A DNA stretch of 64,000 nt from Ammoniphilus oxalaticus (GTDB taxonomy: Bacteria > Bacillota > Bacilli > Aneurinibacillales > RAOX-1). The stretch spans positions 806,001 to 870,000 of the forward strand of contig NZ_MCHY01000008.1 of assembly GCF_003609605.1 (NCBI RefSeq). Reading direction: 5' to 3'. The notes below the pieces were generated by a model. The model was not told the DNA's origin. It ran no database searches and saw only the letters and a list, made by a program, of their open reading frames with translations. The stretch's first letter is position 1; each line of letters opens with the position of its first letter. Position numbers and translations under genes: made by a program. Of the stretch, positions 54,230 to 63,440 are shown one piece after another.

Positions 54230-54850
54230 ATGAATAATGCTGTTGTATTTAAAATTGAAGTAGGTAAAACAGAAGTGTTGGATTATGTTCAGAGCCCTCC
54301 CTCTTTTTTTGAAAGTTTAACAGAAAAAAAGATTGCTTTAAATGTTGTTGAGATAACATTAAAGTGGATAGATTCGGTAAAGTTCAAAGATAAAATCATA
54401 AAAAGAGAACCTAAGGTTGTTAGAGCTGTGCTATTTAAAAAATACAATAGGCTCTTGCTGCTAAGTGAATCTGAAAGAGAAGTGCAGTACTTTATTTCAA
54501 GGGTTCAAAAAGAATATAATTTTATTTTAAAGGAAATGTCTTTATATAGTCATTTTATGAATAATTATATAAAGAATTCTAAGGATAAATGGAAGGTTAT
54601 AGCAATTAATATGAGGAGTAAGACTGGTGATGAAATCACTATTAATGTACGAGGTTTAAAGAAAAATACTGAAGGTGATATACTTAAAGGTTTTTCTGGA
54701 ATAGAGGATAGTATTTTGAGTATTACGTGTAAGATAGGGAATGACTATTATTTTACTGTAGATAAGAGATCATCTGTGTCAACGCCAGATAATATTACTG
54801 AAAACGAAGCTCTAGAAATGTATGAGGAGTTATTTAAGTTGTATGCGTAA
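54230..54850 (+). CDS. Unknown protein B of AT-rich cassette
   Basis: 206 residues, soluble, not recognised. VVRAVLFKKYNRLLLLSESE with REVQYFISRVQKEYNFI parallels the middle of protein A. EITINVRGLKKNTEGDILKG with DSILSITCKIGNDYYFTVDK parallels its later part. It looks like a shortened paralogue without the N-terminal helical region. GGGAGGGGGGG precedes the ATG. It overlaps the membrane protein gene by 8 bp, so they are translationally coupled. Confidence 0.72.
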   Translation: MNNAVVFKIEVGKTEVLDYVQSPPSFFESLTEKKIALNVVEITLKWIDSVKFKDKIIKREPKVVRAVLFKKYNRLLLLSESEREVQYFISRVQKEYNFILKEMSLYSHFMNNYIKNSKDKWKVIAINMRSKTGDEITINVRGLKKNTEGDILKGFSGIEDSILSITCKIGNDYYFTVDKRSSVSTPDNITENEALEMYEELFKLYA

Positions 54851-55931
54851 AATAGTAAGATGGTTTTTCCTAGTTCTAGCTACAATATCGCCGTTTTTTA
54901 TATTTATTTTTACGGATACATCGTTGCCAAACAGTAAATCTAATTTAATCGATATTAGGTTTGGAGCGGCTAGTTGGATGGTAACTGGAGTAGTCGGATT
55001 CTTGGGTTTTATAGTACTATACCTGACTATTATATTTGAAAATCGAATATTTAACAATATAAGGGGCATAGAAGAGTACTATTATCCTTATGCTTTAGAC
55101 TACTCGGATATCCAGAGGAACCTACAAAACTATGTAGCCAAGAGTAAAAAGAAAGACCTGATTTTTTTATATTACTCCTACTTACTTTCCGTGTGGTCAC
55201 TAAATATCATGTGGTGTACCTTGCTCAAGCACTATTCCCAGACGCCGCTCATTGATATCAAATTAATTTTAAAAGGGACTTTTAGTGTTTACGAATTAAG
55301 CGGGATTCTTATGTATGGGTTGGGTGTCAGCTTTTGGTTAATTACTTTACTTTTTGGAATAGTATTATGTTTAGTTATTAATCAAGTTAATATTTTGGGA
55401 AAGTCAAAATTACCTGACACAACCGATTTGACAAATGTTGGATACTTGTATAAATCTAATGCCGATACATCTGAGATAATCTTTAAATGTAGTCCACAAT
55501 TGAATATTTATAGGTTTGAGGATAAGTTTGAGGTATATTTGGAATCGAAATTATCATTTACTTATGTTACTTACCTATTTAAATTTTATAGGCATGGCGA
55601 AGATTTTAAATTCAATATATACTATAAAATAGAAGGCGAAAATAATAATAAATATTTAATTCTGCAAAATAAAATAAAGGAAATTAATTTTGAAGTAGAC
55701 AATAAAAACGAAATTATTGAATACATTATTCATGAAGATTTGACGTGTGAATTGGAGGTATTCACAAATTGTGGTGAAACTGTGGGGAGATACCTTTGCA
55801 TCATGACAAATGAGAATAAACATCATTATAATTTTAAAATATCAAAAAAGGTACTTTATGATAAGATGAATTTAGAAAAAACAAAAATTCCTCAGCTTAA
55901 TAAAGGCTCAACTGTTGAGGGTAGTTATTGA
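54843..55931 (+). CDS. Unknown membrane protein C of AT-rich cassette
   Basis: 362 residues with four hydrophobic helices (about 5-24, 41-65, 110-130 and 150-185). A roughly 165-residue, beta-rich, probably cytoplasmic domain follows (LNIYRFEDKFEVYLESKLSF, FKFNIYYKIEGENNNKYLI). Family not recognised. ATG 54843 is preferred (8-bp overlap, TGAGGAG upstream); an in-frame ATG at 54822 is possible. Soluble proteins followed by a membrane protein is a layout seen in abortive-infection systems, but the function is unknown. Confidence 0.72.
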   Translation: MRKIVRWFFLVLATISPFFIFIFTDTSLPNSKSNLIDIRFGAASWMVTGVVGFLGFIVLYLTIIFENRIFNNIRGIEEYYYPYALDYSDIQRNLQNYVAKSKKKDLIFLYYSYLLSVWSLNIMWCTLLKHYSQTPLIDIKLILKGTFSVYELSGILMYGLGVSFWLITLLFGIVLCLVINQVNILGKSKLPDTTDLTNVGYLYKSNADTSEIIFKCSPQLNIYRFEDKFEVYLESKLSFTYVTYLFKFYRHGEDFKFNIYYKIEGENNNKYLILQNKIKEINFEVDNKNEIIEYIIHEDLTCELEVFTNCGETVGRYLCIMTNENKHHYNFKISKKVLYDKMNLEKTKIPQLNKGSTVEGSY

Positions 55932-55962
55932 TTGGAAGTGTGGGTAAGTGTAGCTAGCGGTT

Positions 55963-56152
55963 ATGAATTTGGGTGAAATGTTTAGAGAAGAGGGTATCAG
56001 GAAAGGGATGGAACGTAGCATAGATGTAAGGGAAATTGGAAGTGGTTCGTAATGCCATAAGAGAAGGCCTGGAAGCCAAGGTAATCGCAAAATTAACTGG
56101 ATTTTTTTAAAAAAAAATGGAAAAGATAGCTGATGAAATTGAAATGCTGTAA
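55963..56152 (+). pseudogene. Remnant of Rpn-family nuclease/transposase, C-terminal end
   Basis: ATG 55963 opens MFREEGIRKGMERSIDV after five codons, then stops. In another frame EVVRNAIREGLEAKVIAKLT and, past a stop, KKMEKIADEIEML follow. This is the characteristic C-terminal tail of Rpn/YhgA-like PD-(D/E)XK proteins (REGLE...IAKLTGL). A frameshift and a stop make it non-functional, and the nuclease domain is absent. Confidence 0.7.
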
Positions 56153-56305
56153 AGCGCCTCACTTTGGCTATCAGTGTCTGTGCGGGTTAGTCGCCATAAT
56201 TAGCGCAAGACCATGCGGAAGCTGTTGCAATGGTCTGCGCTTTTGTTCTGTAAAAATATTACTGGCGATGTAAGACTTGCTAATTTTTACCATGACTATT
56301 GGAAA

Positions 56306-57997
56306 TCAGCCCAACAATTCACGTATTTTTTCCGTGAGTATTGCTTTTCTTGCTTCATAAAACGTACCGAAATCTTCTATTTCAAGCGAGAGATCTTGCG
56401 GAATCATAGCATGTTTATAAAAATCCGTTTTTTGTTCATCGTTCATGTCATTGTAATAATCAACGAGTCGCATATCGCTTTTACTGCCGTTACTTCTACC
56501 CTCAAGCAGATGTAAATTAGGCAAGCGATTACGCAATCCGCGCCAATTTCGCCAATCTTCAACAGAAACGGTTACGGGTTTGCTTTCATTGAATCTGTTA
56601 TCTGGATGAAGATGGTCCTGTTCGTATTTAAAGTTCCTATTTGTCCAGTCTAGATTCAAATAATATAAAACCTCGCCGGCGACTCTGCCTCCTTTTTCGG
56701 AGTTGAGTACATCCTCAATTTTACCATCTGTTACTCGCAAATCATTCATCTGGTCCAACATTTCAATGGTTATATCATAGTCATAGCTATTGATGTTACT
56801 CTTCATTTGTTGCAACTTACCTGTAGTCCCGGACTGGAAATAAGTAAAGAATATCGCCCTAAGTAAGTATGCGCGAACCCCTTTAATGTTTGTTTCGTAT
56901 TCAGGATTATAATAGATGTAGTAAATAATTGGTAATAATACGTTCCAGCTCCCTGAAAAACGACTTACATCAATTTTCATTTCCTTAAGTAAACTTTCTA
57001 AATTTATCAGCGCTTCCTTAAATCCGTTCCAATCATTTTTTAAATCCTCTGCGATTTTTTTGTTAATGTTAGATTTAACGACATCACCATACATCATCAG
57101 AGCTGCGCGGATAATGAAGTCTGTGCCAAAATCTTTATACGAGTCAACAAGAATCTTCCCAAACTCCGTTTTTGCGCTAGGCCAGTATGCTTCAAGAATT
57201 GACATCGTTATTTCGGACTTTCGCAGTGGTTTTCCACCACTATTAAATCTTACAAACATTTCAAGAGCATCATCTTGTTTCATATCAAGAATTTCCGTAA
57301 ATCTAACCAATTTCTCAACAAAAACCTTATCATACAACTTTTGCAAAATGTTTCTCGCATATTCCTTGCTGTCAGCTGGTACATTTACAATGGCTTCTTC
57401 AATTGCCTCTTCTCTCGTTATTTCATCATGAAATACTGGATCGAGGATGTTTTTTATCTCAAATTGTGTAGGACTCAACCTGCCAATTTTTTCGCTGAAT
57501 TTAATATCAAACTTTTTACTGTTATATTCCTCCGCATCGACGGATATCTTATTTTTGTTTAATTCTATTAAAAGTTTAGTTATAATCTTATTCCCAGAAT
57601 TTCTTCTAGCGTTCTTTGGACGTATGTATGCTTCTCCGAACAATGATAAAAACAATGATGTTAGCCTTTGCTGACCATCTAATACTGCCGTATCTGTATT
57701 TTCAACATCGATAGTTATTAACTCGTAATTAACGCTGTCAGCTTGCTTTCTGCTGTTAAAGGTCACTTCAGATAAAAAGTTACAAAAATAAGTATCTCCT
57801 GTAACATTAGAATTATCGACACGCCAAAATAGAAATGTCGCAATAGGATAATCCAATAGAATAGAGTCCCACAGTTTTTCAATTTGATCCATTCCCCAAA
57901 CAAATTGCCTTTGAAATGCGGGCATTACATATTTTCCGTCTTTAATGTTCTGCAACGCCTCGTATATGGTGATGCTGTTATCTATCAATCTACTCAA
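56306..57997 (-). CDS. DUF262 nuclease-like protein (GmrSD/GmrS-type)
   Basis: 563 residues. The N-terminal DUF262 domain (VMPAFQRQFVWGMDQIEKLWDSI, DTAVLDGQQRLTSLFLSLFG) has the ParB-like DGQQR motif that binds and hydrolyses NTP in GmrS. The middle is helical. The C-terminal region has DHLHPDNRF followed by NWRGLRNRLPNLHLL, a His-Me finger pattern as in DUF1524/GmrD. It is therefore probably a single-chain modification-dependent (type IV) restriction enzyme. TTG 57997 has a GGGGG run 8 bp upstream. It converges with the unknown cassette. Confidence 0.88.
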   Translation of the reverse strand: MSRLIDNSITIYEALQNIKDGKYVMPAFQRQFVWGMDQIEKLWDSILLDYPIATFLFWRVDNSNVTGDTYFCNFLSEVTFNSRKQADSVNYELITIDVENTDTAVLDGQQRLTSLFLSLFGEAYIRPKNARRNSGNKIITKLLIELNKNKISVDAEEYNSKKFDIKFSEKIGRLSPTQFEIKNILDPVFHDEITREEAIEEAIVNVPADSKEYARNILQKLYDKVFVEKLVRFTEILDMKQDDALEMFVRFNSGGKPLRKSEITMSILEAYWPSAKTEFGKILVDSYKDFGTDFIIRAALMMYGDVVKSNINKKIAEDLKNDWNGFKEALINLESLLKEMKIDVSRFSGSWNVLLPIIYYIYYNPEYETNIKGVRAYLLRAIFFTYFQSGTTGKLQQMKSNINSYDYDITIEMLDQMNDLRVTDGKIEDVLNSEKGGRVAGEVLYYLNLDWTNRNFKYEQDHLHPDNRFNESKPVTVSVEDWRNWRGLRNRLPNLHLLEGRSNGSKSDMRLVDYYNDMNDEQKTDFYKHAMIPQDLSLEIEDFGTFYEARKAILTEKIRELLG

Positions 57998-58326
57998 TTA
58001 CGAGCCCCCTAATCTATGCAAATTTCAACGCAGGATTTTTGCATAAAATTTATATCAGCCGTAAAGAACAAATTCTGACTCGTCGTTTACAACCGAGCAA
58101 TTATACCTATACTAACAAAAATTATATCATACTAAGTCGAATCTTGTTTGCCAACAACGATTTTAAAAGGAGAGGAGAAGGCGATTGAGTGTCGTCACTT
58201 ACTATGAACAATCCTAACTTTATGGCCTGTACTCAATTAACGGCAGGCGTGCATGTAAGGAAATGGGTAAAGGCTGGGAAGTCGGAAGATTTTGCGGAAG
58301 CCGCAATTAAATTGCGAATGTCAATA
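57998..58326. other. Spacer with unidentified fragment
   Basis: After the DUF262 promoter region, a GGAGAGGAG site (58170) is followed by short frames only. One reads ACTQLTAGVHVRKWVKAGKS then EDFAEAAIKLRMSIKK to a stop at 58337, without a start. It is probably the tail of a lost gene. Confidence 0.4.
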
Positions 58327-58421
58327 AAAAAGTAGGCCAGCTGATGAGAAAATAGTAGACCCGTCGCGCCTGTAAAATAATAGACCAGTTGAATTAAAAC
58401 GCTGAAAGAATTGTAGGCCAC
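58327..58421. repeat. IS21-type terminal binding repeats
   Basis: Four copies of AAWARTAGRCC (58327, 58349, 58375, 58408) lie downstream of the istB remnant, as the multiple transposase sites at IS21 ends do. They probably mark the right end of the element. Confidence 0.55.
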
Positions 58422-58517
58422 TTTAGGTTAAAAGGATGCACCTGAAAGATCGAAGGCTCATCTTTACAGATGCATCGTTTTCTTATAACATTCAATTATG
58501 GAAGCGTTTCGCTTTTA

Positions 58518-59010
58518 TTAATCTCCTTTCATGGTTTGTAATAATCGATATGAATCGTCAACATTCATATCGAGGAAATGAGAACGAAACGTAATACGAT
58601 CAATAAGAGCGGACACTATGATGTCATTTTCGAATAGCTCTGTCCACCTTGAAAATTAAAAATTGGTTGTTACAATAATGCTTGCTCGTTTGTTCGGATC
58701 GTTCTGAAATAACCTGGAACAGCAATTCAGATTGATGCCGATTAAATGTAAGATAAGATAATTCATCTAGGATTAACAAGTCTAGCTTGGACAGACTTTT
58801 TTCAAGTTTAGAAAGACGGTTGAACTGTAATGCTTCCGATAGTTCTAAGGCTAAATTGGCGGCTGTATAGAATTTAGCGGCAAAGCCAGCTTGACAAGCC
58901 TTCATTCCGAGACCGATCGAAAGATGAGTTTTCCCCGCAACCGGGTTTCCAATCATGACGATGTTTTGCCGATTAGTAATGAAATCGCAGGAAGATAACT
59001 CCCATACCGT
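58518..59010 (-). pseudogene. istB: IS21-family istB, degenerate
   Basis: Minus-strand frame with LSSCDFITNRQNIVMIGNP, Walker A GNPVAGKTHL, TAANLALELSEA and Walker B KLDLLILDELSYL. After ERSEQTSK a frameshift leads to SIIVTTNF, a TAA, then FSRWTELFENDIIVSALIDR and the C-terminal end at 58518. IstB is the ATPase helper of the IS21 transposase. The N-terminus and the istA that should precede it are missing. Confidence 0.85.
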
Positions 59011-59090
59011 TGCGCTAGAAACTTCTTAATTGTTGGAAACTGTTGAGTCTTAATTATCAAAAACTGTTTAATTCTACTTGACGGTTACAG

Positions 59091-59861
59091 TTGCAAACGA
59101 GAAATGCGACAAAACCAATCCATAGCGTGATCCGAACAGCGGAAGCGCTATCCAAGTTAGGCACGATTCCAGAAGTGTTAGACAATAAGCCGACCATTGA
59201 AAAAGTTTTAACAGAAGAATTCTGGGACAACGCGGATATTTTTGAACTGGATGAGGTCCGAGAAGCCTTAAGGGAACTCATTAAGTACATAGAAAGAGAA
59301 TCGCAACAACTCTACTATACAAACTTTCAAGATGAAGTGTTGGAAGTAAAAGAAAGCGGTCCGATGTTCCGCGCCAATGACCTACAAAGCTATCGGAAAA
59401 AAGTGCATCATTACCTTGTCCAACATAAAGATCAGCTGGCGATTTATAAGTTGAACCACAATAAGCCGTTAACGGCTCAAGATGTGGACATGCTGGAACA
59501 TATCCTTTGGAACGAACTCGGCACTAAAGACGATTACGAGCGGGATTTTGGGGATACGCCGATGCCGATTACGAAACTCGTCCGTCAGATTGTTGGTTTG
59601 GACCGCGAAGCCGCCAATGCCGCCTTTTCACAGTTCCTATCGGAAGAACGATTGAACCTTCAGCAAACCCGCTTTGTCAGACTGATCGTTGATTTCATCG
59701 TCAAGAACGGAACCCTCGATAAAAAAATATTACAACAAGAACCGTTCAAAACCGTCGGCAGCATCGTTGAATTGTTCAAAGATAACATCGACGACGCGAA
59801 AAACATCATCGGCATCATCGACGAGATCAATCGAAATGCGGAGGAGATTGCGGGGGCATAG
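59091..59861 (+). pseudogene. hsdR: Type I restriction enzyme HsdR, C-terminal fragment
   Basis: 256 residues matching the C-terminal (EcoEI_R_C-type) part of HsdR: RTAEALSKLGTIPEVL, SGPMFRANDLQSYRKKVHHY, ELGTKDDYERDFGDTPM, SEERLNLQQTRFVRLIVDF. The frame closes at a TGA at 59078 just upstream. The motor and nuclease domains are gone, removed at the junction with the IS21 debris. No hsdM or hsdS is present. No function expected. Confidence 0.85.
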
Positions 59862-60015
59862 AGAGGGATATAAACAGTTCATCGCATCATATGCCCGCTA
59901 TATTTTTTGCTTTGTGATAAATAGACGGTAAAGGAATAGTTTGCTAGAATAGAGAGGCAATTACATAAAGCAGTTGGGCGGTTGACCGCTTCCCTTATGA
60001 GGAGAGGTGGTAAAA

Positions 60016-60117
60016 ATGACGACATATGAAGCTATGATGGTAACTCTGACATCAAATTTAGTTTTGATCGGGGTACTTACGATTGTAATCATGCTCGTCA
60101 GGCAAAGAAAAAAGTAA
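60016..60117 (+). CDS. Second putative holin-like type I toxin
   Basis: 33 residues beginning MTTYEAMMVTLTSN, one hydrophobic helix, and a basic tail VRQRKK. Same family as the toxin at 37.0 kb (shared MT-YEA start). AGGTGG lies six bases upstream. An extended -10 TGCTAGAAT at 59942-59950 could drive it. The leader carries a small perfect inverted repeat GCGGTtgACCGC (59980-59991). Stem GTAACC...GGTTAC overlaps the stop. Confidence 0.8.
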   Translation: MTTYEAMMVTLTSNLVLIGVLTIVIMLVRQRKK

Positions 60118-60240
60118 CCGCCCGCTCCTGACCGAGATTTGGCTGGTTACCTTTTCAAAAGCCTAAAGTTGGTTGACCGCTTTAGACGGCATACGGTTGC
60201 ATAGCCAGGCGCTACCAACATCTGGCTCTTTTAGTATATC
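60105..60240 (-). ncRNA. Candidate antisense RNA antitoxin for the 60.0 kb toxin
   Basis: On the minus strand a region with hairpin AGCCAG...CTGGCT (about 60205-60230) ends at GGTAACC...GGTTAC followed by TTTTTT. That terminator is opposite the toxin's 3' end. An RNA starting near 60240 would overlap the toxin mRNA tail, as in type I systems. The promoter is not clear by eye. Confidence 0.35.
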
Positions 60241-60349
60241 CAATACTATATTTTGTGTATCTAATTTTAGCATGACTGTCGCATATAGACAACAAGGTAG
60301 ATATTACTCATTCACGCTTCACCTTTATTTCTAGCATTGATTATCCACA

Positions 60350-60478
60350 TCATGGGGGTTGATTTTCATCCGCAAACTTTTTCGCTGTTCTCCAATTAAT
60401 ATCTAGCGTTTTTGATATGTGATTAATAGATAATGATCTCTGATTTCTCATTAGTTTGATACAATTAACTTCAAGCAT
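60350..60478 (-). pseudogene. istA: IS21-family istA, N-terminal fragment
   Basis: From ATG 60478 (AAAGGAA upstream) 42 codons read MLEVNCIKLMRNQRSLSINH, then ISKTLDINWRTAKKFADENQ. This is the helix-turn-helix start of IstA. The frame then stops and the catalytic core is absent. Confidence 0.72.
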
Positions 60479-60583
60479 TGCCAGCGTTCCTTTCGACCTC
60501 CACTGCATTTGATTCGACACCAATACAGTAGAGAAATTTTGGAAGGCTAGAAAACTTTTTTTATGGGATTTAAGTTGCTACAT

Positions 60584-60629
60584 TATGTACTTTTCCTTTG
60601 CAAAACTATGTACTTCTATTCTGCAATAA
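60584..60629. repeat. Two 23-bp tandem repeats at an IS21 left end
   Basis: TATGTACTT... units at 60584 and 60607, about 70% alike, lie upstream of the istA start, as terminal transposase sites do. They differ from the TAGRCC repeats near istB, so the two remnants come from different elements. Confidence 0.6.
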
Positions 60630-61014
60630 ACATCATAGGAATCACTCCAATAATATAGTTTATAAATTTATGGGATAAACCCCCTAGTCAGCCTCTTCCC
60701 TTCTCTCCTTATCGTCATTAAACACACCTCTCATTAATCTAGGTAATTTACGGATAATCCGATAAGAGACTTTTTTAGAATATATTAAAAACCAGCATAT
60801 TTAGATCGTTATATAGGTCATGTGGAAACAAATACGTATTTGTTTGTGTTTATAAAAAAATATATCAATAGAGTGTACCCTATTGGGGCGCATCTAATAG
60901 ATACTATTTCAGATATAATTTAGGAACGTTTTGGATTAAAATATCGTCTTTATATAGACTTGCTTTTTGGATGGAGATCTACACGGTAAAACGAAGGGAC
61001 AGGAGGAATTGTTG
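60630..61014. other. Gene-free AT-rich spacer
   Basis: No gene or clear signal found apart from AT-rich sequence; the in-frame ATG at 60967 lacks a ribosome site. Confidence 0.5.
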
Positions 61015-61490
61015 TTGTTTATTAACCACCGTCAACGATGGTTTGTTTTTATCGTTAGTTTTTTTATTGTATTGATTTTTTCAGGGTGCAGTAAAGAAAA
61101 TAATGTGTTGTTTCTGTCTGGTGAAGGAGAAGATTGGAAGATTGAGTCTTACTCTTTAGAAATAACCCCCACAACAATAAAGACGGGAGGTGGGGAAATT
61201 ACAAAGAAATATGAATCAAGATATGATCTCCAATTTATTGGTATAGAAGTCTTTACTGAAATCGATGGAGTTGATCAGCATAAGTATCTTTCTGTATTAA
61301 GGAAATGGGTCCGGTGAACAAGGTTCAGGCCGATATAGGTAGATCTAACTTGGGGGTTCATTCCAATAAAGATGGGGATCCGATTACATTTGATGATATC
61401 CGTCAAATTTATATGATGATATATTGGATAAAGATTGGGGATGAAGAGGTGTTTGAAGAGAAAATTAAATTGATCCCCGAATCGATTTAA
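61015..61490 (+). pseudogene. Putative lipoprotein gene with a frameshift
   Basis: TTG 61015, 8 bp after AGGAGG, opens a leader ending LIFSGCS (lipobox). The mature part has GEGEDWKIESYSLEITPTTI and stops at 61317. In the -1 frame, from 61305, the sequence continues GPVNKVQADIGRSNLGVHSN and DIRQIYMMIYWIKIGDEEVF to 61490. A single missing base near 61303 would join them into about 158 residues. Not recognised beyond lipoprotein. Sequencing error is possible. Confidence 0.6.
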
Positions 61491-61554
61491 GATTATGGAT
61501 CTTTCAGCGATTTTCTCCTAAAAAATCATTTGTAGAAAGGATTATATCCATACT

Positions 61555-61932
61555 ATGCAGACCAAGAAAGTGCCCATTACGGCTTCTATGATCGCTATTT
61601 TGATTGTGATCGGAATCGTTATGGCGAAATCTAACCAGGATGATACGGATAAGGAAGTCCCAGATGACGAAGTACTAGCGGAGGTAATCGATAGGAACGG
61701 TGTACAAATCGAGCTTGTTCAGCCTGAAAAGATAGCATCTATCTTGATTGACGGACAACGAATGATGATTACCTCCGAGAGATCACCTATACATATATCA
61801 GCACAGATGTTGGAGTCGTTTTATGTCTTGTTAGTTTCCAACAATATATTGACGGAAGTTGAAGCAGAGAAAGATTACATGGAGAGAATAAAATGGCTTA
61901 AAAAGCAATCGATCTTTACGATAACGAAATAA
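61555..61932 (+). CDS. Small membrane-anchored protein
   Basis: 125 residues: N-terminal helix (about 8-24), then a polar Asp/Glu-rich linker (QDDTDKEVPDDEVLAEV) and a small extracytoplasmic domain. No known family. AAAGGA is 13 bp from the ATG, longer than usual. It belongs to a run of short secreted or anchored proteins (61.0-63.9 kb). Confidence 0.6.
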   Translation: MQTKKVPITASMIAILIVIGIVMAKSNQDDTDKEVPDDEVLAEVIDRNGVQIELVQPEKIASILIDGQRMMITSERSPIHISAQMLESFYVLLVSNNILTEVEAEKDYMERIKWLKKQSIFTITK

Positions 61933-62121
61933 AGGAATTACTCTAAAATTTTAATCAGTCATGAATGAATCGGGAGAAGAGACGGGCTGCTTTACAGGAA
62001 CGGCCTGTTATGTATGATGATTGCATGCAGGATGACATAAGCGTGATTTTGAATCGAGGTAATTTTTATGTAAAGAAATAATTATTAGAATAAATGACCG
62101 TCGAAAGGAGAGAGGAACGAC

Positions 62122-62310
62122 ATGGATCTAGAGATACAATGGGGAACTATGATTTATTCGCTCGTTGTCTTTTTTATTGTACTGGTTGTTATCGTTGGTA
62201 TTCCATGCTTGTTTATAATTCTATTTTTTCGAAGACGGAAAAATAGCGCAGCGGACTATGCAACGTTAGAAAAACGTGTGGAGCAGTTGGAAAAAGAGGT
62301 GCGAAAGTAA
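62122..62310 (+). CDS. Small membrane protein with coiled-coil tail (DUF4083-like)
   Basis: 62 residues: one long hydrophobic helix (about 10-36), RRRK stop-transfer, then a heptad tail YATLEKRVEQLEKEVRK. Resembles small Bacillus proteins of the DUF4083 kind. AAAGGAGAGAGG precedes the ATG. Confidence 0.7.
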   Translation: MDLEIQWGTMIYSLVVFFIVLVVIVGIPCLFIILFFRRRKNSAADYATLEKRVEQLEKEVRK

Positions 62311-62541
62311 TCATTTGTATAGGCGCTGCATTTAGGAAGACAATGTTTAGATTTTGTCTGGTTTGTTAAACACGGCGATGGAGCCGATCCCCTTGATTAC
62401 ATAGGATTTCTAACGTCTAAAGAATCCGTTTGTTTATGCGGGATCTTATACATCGCCCCTTTGAGGGGAAACCTGGGTGTTTAAGCGGTGTAGCATAATG
62501 GAAGGAGAAAGATTGGATTTACTTTAAAGAAAGGCAGTTGA

Positions 62542-63144
62542 ATGATGGCTAGAAAATGGTTGATTGGCATAATATCCGTTCTCATCGTTATTTTGGGGGG
62601 GATTTATCTTACGGGTTATGGATTCAAGCCAACCCATGGGAATCCGCAAAAAGGTAACATCGTACGGACTTTGGAAATGGCCGATGGAATGGCTATGTTG
62701 TTGGAAGATCCGGAAACTCACTCCTTTAGTGTCGCGCGAGTCAACCAAAAGCTTGGATTTCTTTATCGATTTGATGGCGGCTCCACCAATTGGTTAAAGA
62801 AAGAAGAACCGTTTCAAGCGGCGGGAATCGCGTCGGGTACAGTGAAGAAAGACCGTTTTATTTTAGGGATCAAAATAGCTGAGGATGCTGAAATCCAACA
62901 CATCGCGATTGGAAATAGCGAGTTAGGGATTCCGCTATATGAACCTTATTCTTTAACTTGGCATGAAGTAAAGGAACATCCGAACCAATATGAGACGCAA
63001 AAAGTTGTTGATGGGTACGCATTCTTTGTGTTCGATGACTTCACGGAAGATAAGTGGACGATTCGCGGCTTTGATGAACAGGGAAAATTAGTGGCCGACA
63101 AATTAAGCGGGGCCGATGCACGGTATATCGATTGGAATGAATAG
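62542..63144 (+). CDS. Unknown membrane-anchored extracytoplasmic protein
   Basis: 200 residues: signal anchor (about 5-24), then a beta-rich domain (SFSVARVNQKLGFLYRFDGGS, GIKIAEDAEIQHIAIGNSE, ETQKVVDGYAFFVFDDF). No recognised family, but the composition is that of secreted Bacillales proteins. AAAGAAAGGCAG precedes ATG 62542; a second ATG follows directly. Confidence 0.72.
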   Translation: MMARKWLIGIISVLIVILGGIYLTGYGFKPTHGNPQKGNIVRTLEMADGMAMLLEDPETHSFSVARVNQKLGFLYRFDGGSTNWLKKEEPFQAAGIASGTVKKDRFILGIKIAEDAEIQHIAIGNSELGIPLYEPYSLTWHEVKEHPNQYETQKVVDGYAFFVFDDFTEDKWTIRGFDEQGKLVADKLSGADARYIDWNE

Positions 63145-63440
63145 GGGAAGGAGTTAATGTTACTCTCTAGAAAAATGAACGTAGGATCTCAAAGCCGACC
63201 GTCTTGGGTTTATTTGGTGTGCGGATATAGTGATTGATGGATGGATGATTTTGGAGTGAGATTGTTCGTCTGCTTCCTACGCCCCCTCCTCTTTTTCGGG
63301 AAAAATGAGGGGAAAACGGCGCTTATGTCCGGAACAGTGTTACTCAGTAACTATGGTGGAGAGGGGGGGGCACGAACATTGCTTGTCCAAGAAACTATCT
63401 TACGTGCTATCCGTCCTATTTTATTGAGGGGGGCTTCTTT
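63145..63440. other. Spacer without supported gene
   Basis: A 73-codon plus-strand frame (63241-63462) has no ribosome site and overlaps the lipoprotein start; rejected. Nothing else seen. Confidence 0.5.
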
